Source: Tyto alba (taxonomy: Eukaryota; Chordata; Aves; Strigiformes; Tytonidae). Taken from it: DNA of 64,000 nt. The notes below the pieces were generated by a model. The model was not told the origin of the DNA and did not search any database. It worked only from the letters and a program-made list of their open reading frames with translations. Shown here in pieces: positions 51,960 through 61,790 of this stretch. Location: assembly GCF_018691265.1 (NCBI RefSeq), contig NW_024881316.1:22235819-22299818 (forward strand), written 5' to 3'. Each line of letters opens with the position of its first letter. Position 1 is the stretch's first letter. The translations under genes were made by a program, and so were the position numbers.

Positions 51960-52428
51960 ACCCAAGATGTGAACAGGCTGGAGAGGGTCCAGAGAAGGAC
52001 CACAAAGATGATCAAAGGATTCAGAAACCTACCATACAAGTAAAGGCTGAGAGAACTGGGTTTCTTCAACCTTGAGAAAAGAAAGCTTAGGGGAGACCTT
52101 ATCACCATGTTCAAGTATTTAAAAGGTGGTTAAAACCAAGATGGAGACTCCTTTTTTACAAGGAGTCACATGGTAAAGACAAAGAGTATTGGGTACAAGT
52201 TAGTCCTGGGAAGATTCTGATATGACACAAAAGGAAAATTTTTCACAATGGGAACAATCAGCCATTGGAATAATGAGGGAAGGAACGGATTCCTTAACAC
52301 TGCCCAACTTTAAGATTCATCCGGACAGGGTGCTGGGCCATTTTGTCTAGACCACGGTTTGCCAAGAAGGGATGGACCAGATGATCCTTAAGGTCCCTTC
52401 CAGCCTGGTATTCTATGATTCTATGATA
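51960..52428 (+). mobile_element. CR1 LINE fragment with intact 3' tail
   Basis: CTGGAGAGGGTCCAGAGAAG, AAAGATGATCAAAGGATT, AAAGGCTGAGAGAACTGGG and CTTGAGAAAAGAAAGCTTAG are CR1 ORF2 C-terminal and 3' UTR blocks. The element ends with AGGTCCCTTCCAGCCTGGTA and TTCTATGATTCTATGAT. Frames are broken. A family C LTR begins about 15 bp after its tail. Confidence 0.93.
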
Positions 52429-52443
52429 TCTTGATTAATTCTT

Positions 52444-52931
52444 ATCATGGTTTGAGCCTGGTTGGCAGCTAAATGCCACACAGTCGCTCACCCACCCTCC
52501 CCCCACTTGGGAACAGGGAGGGAATTGGAGGGGAAAAGGGAGACTCGCGGGTTGAGATAAAAACAGTTTACTAACAGTAACAGAATAACACGCTGACAGC
52601 AGTATCAGCAGGTAATGTACCATACAGCTGCTCACCACCCACCGACCAACACCTGCCTGCTTCTGGCTGGCAATCCCAAACACAAAGCCACCACAGCAAC
52701 ACTCCCAGAAGTGAGAGCCCCTCCTGGACCACTCCTGCCTTTATATAGTGAGCACAATGTCACATGACATGGACTATCAGCCAATCGGGACCCAGCCCTC
52801 CAGCTGTGCTCCCCCCGCCCCCGCACACAGGTGAGGGCACTGGGCCCTGGGGAGCCCCTGGGGTCTCAGGGTGCTGCAGCTCCTCCCGCTGCCGAACCAA
52901 CAGGAACTCTAGTCCAGCCCCAACCAGGACA
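52444..52931 (-). mobile_element. Solo LTR, avian ERVL-type family C (488 bp)
   Basis: The reverse complement begins TGTCCTGGTTGGGGCTGGAC and ends CTCAAACCATGATA, so the last CA has decayed to TA. It has a GC-rich U3, a reversed CCAAT box (GCCAATCGGG near 52781 on the plus strand, an ATTGGC box in LTR sense) and a TATA box at 52739-52747. Near its 3' end it has TTATCTCAACCCGCGAGT and GTGAGCGACTGTGTGGC, which resemble family A, followed by GCCAACCAGGCTCAAACCA as in family B. The flanks (AATTC/T versus AGCCT) show no clear duplication. The frame at 52831-53316 crosses out of the LTR and is not a gene. Confidence 0.85.
52739..52747 (-). promoter_or_regulatory. TATA box of family C LTR
   Basis: In LTR sense this reads TATATAAAG, about 35 bp downstream of an ATTGGC (CCAAT-type) motif. 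It is the best-preserved core promoter among the ERVL-type LTRs of the window. Confidence 0.65.
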
Positions 52932-55488
52932 AGCCTGCATACATAACTTAAAAAGAATGTGTGAAGGAAAACAAACTTGTACAAACAAGTTGTCAATGAA
53001 GAAGAGTGGCCAGAAGTTTTTTATGTGTGCCTACAGTTCTAGCAGCCAATCTGAGATGGCTGGGGAACTATGCTGCACTGTTCATGGCTGTCCAGTAACA
53101 AACCGTACACTTGAGGCCAGAGGACAACTACATGTCATCATGTCCTCAGGGCTAGGATCTGCTGTCAGTCTATCCATGAGCAAAGAAAACAGTAAATTGT
53201 TTCATTCCAAAATTCACTCATCAGTGTCAGGTATAACATTAAAAGTTAGCAGTTGCTGTCTCCAACTATCTCTAGTTGACATTATGAACTCTTTAATGAA
53301 TATGTTTTTTTCGTGATTTTTGCAGAAATTTGTTATCTTATGGATGGTATAACTATGGAAAGTATAACCAAAATATCAAAAGTGTCTGAAAAAAGTGGGG
53401 AGAAGGTATTTCTGAGTAAGAAAATCTGAAATATGGTAAGTGAAAGACTTAGGGTGTTTATGTAGCTTTAATGTGACTAAGGTTCAGATGCTGCATAACT
53501 ACATGAATTAATACCTCAGTATTACAGATGTCATCCAAAACAAAATGGACTTTTGTTAGTGCTCTAGTTTTGATATGTTAGGGTATCATTTTAGAGCTAA
53601 CATACAGGAGATAAAACAGGAAGTCAAAATTATAGGAGATAAAAAGATATATTTTTTATTTAGTGTCTTTGATTACTGTAGCTTTGTCATGTAACCTGGA
53701 TTCAAACAAATCTCTTTTAGATTGCTTAACAAAGTAAGGAATACATGGTTATTTGGAATCTTATTTGGCTTAACACTTCATCCCTTCCACCTTTATAGCA
53801 CCCGTACTCCTACTCCTTTCTGTCTAACTAGGTTTGCATGTGGTGCCAGTTATTGAACTACAGGTGTTTTTTATAGAGATTATTTAAAAATCCAAATTTT
53901 TAAAAATTAATATCAGATCTCAAGAACTTGAACTTAAGGAAAAAAAAGGAAGATGTGGATTTCTGAGAACTGAGGCTTTGAAACATCCAATATCGGCAAG
54001 GGTAAAATTTTCAAAAAGAGAGGAAGCCAGCAGCACAGAGTAATCAAATAATGGGAATTAATGCTTATTATGAATGAATCCATCCCTATTTGAAAATCAG
54101 CATTTATATACTAATAGTTAAAACCCCTGATTATCCACACATGTATGCATCCACATCCATTGTGAATTAAATATATTAAATCGCATTAAGAAGTTTGATT
54201 ATTTTACTTCTACCAATATTTCTCTTTCTTTATGCAATCTTGTTTCTTATTCTCATTAAACTTTAGCAACTCTGTGTTCCCAGTTTTTAGGTTAAAGGAG
54301 CTTGCACTTTTCTTAAATATACGCAGATTTTTCTTAGAGGACATATGGGAAGAAGACAGAAGATATCAAAGTCACGGTGACTTTTCAATTGTCTAATATT
54401 CTGGATCAGATATACCTGGGTGTCTTAAAAATATGTTCAAAATGGTTTTGTGGATCAACTGTTAAAACATGAAGGCATGCGTCTTATTTTAATTTGAAGG
54501 GCAAACTAACTCAAAGAACAAAGTTCCAAGTTTTGTCTAGTCAGTTGGCTTGCTACAGACATTTTTTAAGCTTACTGTTTATAGGAGACATGAAAATCTA
54601 GTTTTCAGTGTCAAAGACATGTAATCTTATTTGTCAGAGCACTGCTGCCTGTCTTCTTAGTGAGAAGTTAGACTGAAGGTGATATTTCATGCAAATTGAC
54701 AACCATGTGTTGTGGGGGTCACTTGCGCTTCATGAAGTAGTTAGGACTTGAAAGTACTAGTAAAAGCTTCAAAATATATGCTCTATCTAAGCAATATAAA
54801 AGGTTAAATATAAACAAATCTTTAGGCAAAATTTCTATGTAGTTAGCATTGGGATGAAGCTGCATGTTACACAGTTTTGTCACTTGCTCTTCAGGAATCT
54901 TCTCTACCTAGAGGGATTTAAATTTGCAAATGCCAGTCACACTTTCATAAGGCCTTTAAAGCAACTGCTTTAGTTGTGAATTATGCAACAAGAAGCATGT
55001 CACTGTTATTTAGCAAACAAGAATGTATATAATAATACATGTAAACTATTATAACAGTAATAACTTATTGATTTCAAGATAATCTATGAGCAAATGATAT
55101 AAAAATATGAGAAAATGTAGAGGAAAAATCTGTTAACACCTCTTCAAAGATAAACAGGAATTCAATTTTCTTCTTCAGGAATGAGAAAATTAATTTTTTA
55201 ATTCTGAATCTGAACAACAATGGGACAAGGGGACCTTGATGAAGACATCACAGACAAAAGAGCCACCAATGAAAAAAGTGTGTATGTACCTGATCTTCTC
55301 AGTCAAGAAACAGAAGAGAAACAGCCCAAGGACACTTAGGCTAAGTCATGTGCCGTTCACTGGGGACTGAACTAAAAGGAAAAAAACCACCTGAAACAAG
55401 AACATTTTGTTAAAGATATAGCTCTTCAGATTTCTTGACATGAGACTAGCTGACAAGCCTTCTGTTTTTTGAGGTGGTTTTTTTTTGA

Positions 55489-55534
55489 GGGGGGGAGTGG
55501 AAGAGTTTGCACTGGGTGGGGGGAGTTGGCAGGG
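55489..55534 (+). other. G-rich cluster
   Basis: G runs of 7, 3, 6 and 3 lie at 55489-55495, 55514-55516, 55518-55523 and 55532-55534. The first loop (18 nt) is long, so quadruplex formation is possible but not predicted strongly. Confidence 0.5.
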
Positions 55535-58020
55535 TAGCGGTTTTGTTTATTTTTATTTTTAGAAAATACAGATTTTCATGATAAATAAAGCAGATCTCAT
55601 CCAATTTATCCTGGAAGTTTAACTGATTAAAAATTACATGAATGTAAATCTAAGCAAAGCTGATAATCAAGTATACCCTACTGGTATTCTTATCAGCATT
55701 TTGCCTGCTGAAAGTGACATTATAATTCCATGGATGATACAAAAAGCAATGTATCTCAATTTTACTTCTGCCTTGTTAACAAGTTAAGACTTTGTTTTCT
55801 GATTAAACAATATTAATTAATGTTTTGGTATCTCTGAAGAAATGTATGTGCCTCAGTGCATAAGTGAAGTATTGACTTTGGATACCTCTCCATTCACCAG
55901 ATCAAATTTTAACACAAAAAATAGGCAAACTACTAGCTTATTACGCTAGAGTAGCCTATTAATAACAACATTGTGATTCTCTGCAAAGGTGGCAACAGAC
56001 ATGTAGTATTACAGCTGAGAATGTGGTATCTGAATTCAGCCAGACATGACGATGTCTGAAAAGGCATCATAACAAAAAGCTTCTGCTTTCCTTCTCAGTT
56101 CAATCTGGCAGGAAACAATAACCATGAACTAGAAAGATGGAAAAAAAGGCCAGTTGTACCTATTAAAAAATTCATTGATGATTTCCACTTCACAATTTTA
56201 ATCTATAGTAAAACCTTGGGTCCCTTTCAGTTGCTTTAAATTATAGACTTGATATCTCTTTTCTATCACTTTTGTGTTGATGCAGCCGATTCATCTGTTC
56301 GATTGAGTTCTGGTGTGTTTTATCAGTCAAATTATTCTTTTCAGTTTTCCTTAAGGATTATAACCTTCCTTTTAACCTGCGGCTACTCTACATCCATTTT
56401 TAAGGAACATAGCTGCCAATTACAGGACCTAAGAAAATATAGGCTTTCAGTTGCAGATAAAACAGAGTTAAGCATTTGTACTGAACATTATGGTCATGTA
56501 TTTCTGGTTTATTTTCTATTAGAATAAATTAAAAGACTCTGGCAATATTGACTACATCATTAAATAAACATAATCGGATTAAAAAAAGGCAGAATATAAT
56601 AGAGATTAGGATAAAGTGATGATGGTTTCTCAAGACCCGCAGACCCATTCTTACAATGTGCCACAGAATATTTATTTCCTTTAGCCCCTTATTCCACTCA
56701 TCAGGAAAGAAAAAATCTTTTACCCGTTGCCTGCTGAAACTGATGATCTAATATTTGCTGATACCATGTTGAATGTATTCATCTGCAGGTAACAGATTTC
56801 ATGAGCAATCTTTGAAATCTTTTACACAACACTTCAGAATTTTGTTCCAAACCAAAAAGCAGCCTAGATCATATATCACTTAGTCATGAACTCTCAGTCA
56901 GTAAGTGGTGAGACAATTAAAGCAGTTCAAATTATTATTACTTTGGGATTTTGCCTTATTATTTTTCTCATCATCCCAAAATGGACCATATCAAGAAAAA
57001 TATATTCAGGATCGATGATTTTTTTCATACTCTTAACCAAAAGAAAGTCCCTGGAGTGCCAACTGTGAGCAAATGTAACAAAGATTTCCATCATCAAAAC
57101 AGACAGCCTGAACTGTAATAAAATGTAAATATTTAATATAACCAGGAAACAATATGCCATACATGTTACATACTGAAAGACCTAGAGTTGCTTCAAGACA
57201 GACATGTTCAGACTGTCACACAGTGGCTTGGAGAATTTCCATCCTTAGTTGAAAAAAAAAAAAAGAAGGCAAGATTTTTGGGACTTCTACTGCTATATAT
57301 TACAATAAAGCTGAATCCAGTAAGTCCTCCTTCTGCGTAAGGGGTTTTTTGGTGATCATTATGTGACATGAAAAAAAAACAACAAACCTTTTGTGTTAGA
57401 AAGTATAAGTAGGAATTTGAATTTCCATGGTTTATATTTCTATGTTTTTATAAATTATATATTTAAACTCAGTAATACTCAGGAGTCTAAATACATTAGT
57501 ACAATTTTTAACACCTAAGCATACATGAAATATCTTCATGGGTCTGACAGATAAGAAACAAGACTTAAAATAAACCTATACACTTTTGGACTGGCAACTG
57601 AAATCCAGACAGGAGAACCTGGGAGCCTAAAATGTCACTAGATCTATTTGTCTACATCACAGAAATATATGTAATTTTCTTTGAATTGATTACTTTTCTG
57701 ATTCATCAGAAATGGAAAAACTGAACTTTAAAGCATGAGATGAGAGTGTAAGTAGTCAAGTTGCATTCCTGTGTGACCTAAGGTGAGATATTCATATTAA
57801 GAAGAGTTAATTATGGGAGCTGCAGATCTTAGAATATCTCACAGACTATTTACATCAAGTTAAGTACCCAAGTTAATAAATTCAGCTCTTGATTTTACGT
57901 AGACTTAGGTACTCAACCTTATGCAACTTTGTGAAATATGTAGAATGATGCACATATTTTACTTGCAGAAATATTGCCAGGACAAGGTCCAAGGTCTTAA
58001 TCTCACTTCCTTGAAGCTGC

Positions 58021-58066
58021 ATTCATTCATTCATTCATTCATTCATTCATTCATTCATTCATTCAT
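58021..58066. repeat. (ATTC)n microsatellite
   Basis: About 11.5 uninterrupted ATTC units. Uninterrupted tetranucleotides of this length are usually polymorphic. Confidence 0.97.
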
Positions 58067-59231
58067 ATTTTTAATAATTTGAGATGCTTATAATAAGAGC
58101 TTTACTTAGCTCAAATGAAAGCGTTGTATTTTATGAGACCAAGTCAAAGAACCACTACGTATCTTTGAAAATAATGGTTGGATGGATCCTATAAATGCAT
58201 GTAATTTAGAGGCAAACTGGAGCTATATTATTACTAAGCTTACAGTGTTATGCAAAATACTTCATTCCCCCAGTGCATGTTTGTTCTGTGTGTTGGGAAT
58301 AAGTCCATGGCTGAGGACTTACTCGTGTTCTACGTGCTTGACTATGTGCATTTCCTAAAATTATTTGAAATAGCAAATACCTCCTGTGTAACAAAATTAC
58401 TGTGCTGGGTCTAAAGCAATTTATTGAACATCCTCTAAAAATGCTACAAGATCATCCTTCCTTTTATCATTTTAGTATCCAAGCCTTCAACTTCTGGATT
58501 TGCAAGACATTATATGTCTTATCCCATACAGAAGAGAAGATACCTTTTAACGGATGCTGCCTTCAGGAATGTTCAGCCTCTTCTACAACCTGCCCTTTAA
58601 GTGCTTCTTTCTCAAAGTAACTGTCTCACTTTATCCATCTGTACAAGAATATGTATTCTTTATGTGTGAAGATAGAGCCATCACAATGTAGTTCAATTTA
58701 CGAAGCAGTGGTTCTCACCTTTCATAGAAACCTGTCGAGGATTATAATTTCAAAGTTCCTAACCAACAGAAAACTAAGCTCAATGACTTTCAAAGAAATG
58801 TAGGGTATTGGAAACAGAATGTATATATATTTTATACAATAAAGTATGAAATTTTATATACACACACCCCAGATTGACTTTTGAAGTCCCTTTCAACTTG
58901 TGGTGTTCTATACATGCATACATAGATGAATATATACTTAAATGTACACATAAAAATTTTCTAGTATACAGTTAATATATAAATATATATACAAGCACCT
59001 CAACTAATTAGTTAATATTTATAGTTACTATGTCTTGATTATATGATTAGACAACAATAATCATGTTTTCATTTTATAATTCCTAATAGGAGAGCTAGTA
59101 AATATTCCTGCCTCATTAATGTTATAAACACTATGTGAACTTGGTTTTCAATCTCTTTAGAAAATTATATTTAGCTACCTAAGTTATTAAGGAGCTTCTG
59201 AATTTTTTTAAACAAGGACAGAAATAAAGTT

Positions 59232-60317
59232 TTCGTAGTTTGAGCTTGGTCAGAAGCCAAACACCATGCAGCTGCTCAGTCCTCCCTTCTCTTCCAGTGA
59301 TGAGAAGGAACAAATGAGCCAGGCTTGGGATTTGGGATAGGACCAGGAAGGGCAGATCATGCATTATGGCCACAGGTAAAAGGCAGACTCGTTAAGGGAA
59401 GGAAAAAAAGAACATACATTTATTATAGACACTAACAACACTTAACAGAGTAGGACAGTGAGAAGCATTGACACATCTTGAGAACACCTTCCTCCCACAC
59501 CTCCCTTCTTCCCGGGCTCAATTCTGCTCCCGATATCTCTACCTCCTCCCTCCAGAGGCACAGGGGTCAGGGAATGGAGGGTGCAATCAGTCCTGCTGCT
59601 TCTTCCATCACTGGGGGCAGGGGGGGGGGGTGTGTGTGGGGAGAGATTCTGGAACTTGTTCCCCCTACTCCACCGTGGTCCCCCTCTCACAGGAGACAGT
59701 CCTCCACAAACTCCGACGTGAGTCCCTCCCATGTTCTGCAGCATTTCCTTATACTGCTCCAGCCTGGGACACCAACTTTCTCCAACTGGAGTCCCTCTCA
59801 CAGGCTGCAGCCCTTCCCAAGCTGCGCCAGCATGGGACACCCCCACATGCTGCAGTCCTCCAAGCACTGAATTACAACAGTGGGGGGATAATTTTTCCCA
59901 CAAAACCCCAGCCTTCTTCGGGCACAGACACCTTAATCAGCTGTGCGAAACACAGGCCATAAATCAGTGTCTGCTCTACTGTAGACCTTCATGGGTGGCA
60001 GAGGAGGCCACCCTCACATCTCATCACAAGATATAGGGTGGTCTCTACGTTAGCACACCTCCCCCCTCCTTTCTTCCTCCGTTCCTCCACTGACCTCGTT
60101 CACACAGCTGCTGCCACTCTTCTTCACTAGTCTGACTCCTCATCACTTCCCTTCTTAAATATGCTATTACAGAGGCACAGCTGATTGGCTCAGTTTTAGC
60201 ACAGAGCTGGAGCTGACTTGGAGCTGGGGAAGCTTCAAGAAGATTCTCACAGAGGCCACCCCTGCAGCCCCCTCCCCTGTTACCAAACCCCCCCCACACT
60301 CACTCAAACCCAGGACA
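59232..60317 (-). mobile_element. Solo LTR, avian ERVL-type family B (1086 bp)
   Basis: The reverse complement begins TGTCCTGGGTTTGAGTGAGT and carries CCAAT, a TATA-like box (CTTAAATA on the plus strand at 60154-60161), the full set of 67-bp units and the ACCAAGCTCAAAC-type end, here mutated at the terminus. The flanks AAGTT (59227-59231) and AAGTC (60318-60322) form a 5-bp duplication with one mismatch. A G-rich run with TGTGTGTG at about 59618-59640 is peculiar to this copy. The frames at 59442-59903 (-) and 59468-59962 (+) are antiparallel readings of the LTR and are not conserved in the other copies. Confidence 0.87.
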
Positions 60318-60709
60318 AAGTCCAACTGATCAGTATGATCTGACAACTGGGATCACCATATTCACTTTTTTTTTTTTTCCCACTAGACCTTTATCACAGA
60401 GCTTGTAGCAAAACTTTCTGATGTCATGTTCCCATGCTGGTGAATCTATAAAAGGAGTGCTACAGAATGGTCCCTGTAATGCATTTTTATTTGGAAATTA
60501 ATGAGGCTCCTGGAGAGGAGCTTCTCACATGCAGGGTAGGAAGGAATGGAGAGAAGATATTACTTATTAATTTAAGACTGAAATTCCCCAAACCTCTAGT
60601 TTGCTGCTCCAGCCTCATTCCTTCACTAGAAACATTACTGTTCTGCTCAATCCTTTCCCCTATTCCTCCTCAGTGCTCACCTCCTTCCCTCATTGCCTCT
60701 GTTTAGTAC
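60318..60709. other. 392-bp unique spacer between inverted LTRs
   Basis: The spacer lies between the 5' ends of two opposed family B LTRs. It holds a T run at about 60367-60379 and shows no retroviral, CR1 or gene similarity. It is host DNA and not an ERV interior. Confidence 0.65.
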
Positions 60710-60865
60710 TGTTCTGGGTTGAGTGAGTGGTGGAGTTCTTTTGGTGGCAGGGGAGGGGGCTATAGGGCAGCACCCTGTGAGAAGCTTCTTGAAGCTCCCC
60801 CAGCTCCAAGTCAGCTCCACCTCTGTTTGGAAACTGAGCCAATCAGCTGTGCATCTGCGATAACG

Positions 60866-60873
60866 TATTTAAG
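60866..60873 (+). promoter_or_regulatory. TATA-like box of family B LTR
   Basis: TATTTAAG lies 23 bp after CCAAT. Together with the opposed box at 60154-60161 it makes a potential divergent promoter pair about 705 bp apart. Confidence 0.5.
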
Positions 60874-61595
60874 AAGGGATGTGGTGATGAGCAGTGGGAC
60901 TTGTGAGGAGGAGTTGCGGCAGCTGTGTGAACACCAAGGTCAGTGGAGGAATGGAGGAAGAAAGGAGGGGGGAGGTGTGCTGGAGCAGGGACCCCCTTGT
61001 ATCCTGTGGTGAGAGAGCAGGGCGGCCCCCCCCGCCACCCATGGAGATCTACGGTAGAGCAGACACTGATTTATGGCCTGTGTTTTGTTTTGCACGGATG
61101 ATCATGGTGTCTGTGCCCAAAGAAGGCTGGGGTCTTGTGAGAAAAGGTAACCCTGCTGCTGTAATTCAGTGCTTGGAGGATTGCAGCATGTGGGGGTGTC
61201 CCACGCCGGAGCAGCTCGGGAAGGGCTGCAGCCGTGGGAGGGAATCCAGTCGGAGGAAGTTAGTGACCCATGACGGAGGAGTGTGGGGAACGCTGCAGCC
61301 CATGGGAGGAACTCACGTCGGAGAAAGTTTGTGGAGGACTGTCTCCTGTGAGAGGGGGACCACGATGAAGCATGGGCAACAAGTTCCAGAATCTCCGCCC
61401 CCCCCGCCCCGAAGATGGAAGAAGCGGCAGCACTGACTGCACCCTCCATTCCCTGCCCCTGCACCTCGTGGGAGGAGGTAGAGATATCGGGAGCAGAACT
61501 GAGCCCAGGAAGAAGGGAGGGGTGGGGGGAAGGTGTTCTCAAGATGTGTCAGTGCTTCTCACTGTCCTACTCTGTCAAGTGTTGTTAGTGTCTGT

Positions 61596-61601
61596 AATAA
61601 A
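61596..61601 (+). terminator. AATAAA polyadenylation signal of family B LTR
   Basis: AATAAA has the same position in the LTR as at 8245-8250 and is followed by a T-rich stretch. Confidence 0.55.
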
Positions 61602-61790
61602 TTTATGTTTTATTTTTCTTCCTGTAATGAATCTGCCTTTTGCTCGTGACCATAAAGGGTGATTTTTCCCCATCCTGGTGCTATCTCAAATCCCAAGCCT
61701 GGCTCTCTGTCCCTTCTTATTGCCAGAAGAGAAGAGAGAGAGAGTGGCTACATGGTGGTTGGATGCTGACCAGGCTCAAACCACAAGTAC

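Larger units (their letters stand above)
52932..59226. other. Unique AT-rich DNA, no gene seen
   Basis: Contains G-rich tracts at 55489-55534 and an (ATTC)n microsatellite at 58021-58066. Frames of 60-92 codons (for example 56249-56527) have no recognisable domain. No transposon is recognised. Confidence 0.55.
60710..61785 (+). mobile_element. Solo LTR, avian ERVL-type family B (1076 bp)
   Basis: Begins TGTTCTGGGTTGAGTGAGTG and ends CTCAAACCACA, with the last three bases of the family terminus missing. It is flanked by a perfect 5-bp duplication, AGTAC (60705-60709 and 61786-61790). CCAAT is at 60839-60843, TATTTAAG at 60866-60873, 67-bp units start at 61210 and 61277, and AATAAA is at 61596-61601. 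A 180-codon frame at 60894-61436 spans the repeat units but is broken in the other copies, so it is not evidence of a gene. No internal retroviral region adjoins. Confidence 0.9.

Noticed and set aside
52831..53316. 161-codon plus-strand frame
   Set aside because: It starts in the antisense strand of a family C LTR and runs into unique DNA. It has no domain and no conserved start context.
59442..59962. Long overlapping frames on both strands (153 and 164 codons)
   Set aside because: They lie wholly within a family B LTR, include the 67-bp repeats and a G run, and are broken in the other copies.
60318..60709. Spacer between opposed LTRs considered as the interior of one provirus
   Set aside because: The LTRs are in opposite orientation, each has its own target duplication, and the spacer has no retroviral similarity.
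60894..61436. 180-codon plus-strand frame
   Set aside because: It is LTR sequence, and the equivalent positions at 7362-8437 carry different frames with stops.
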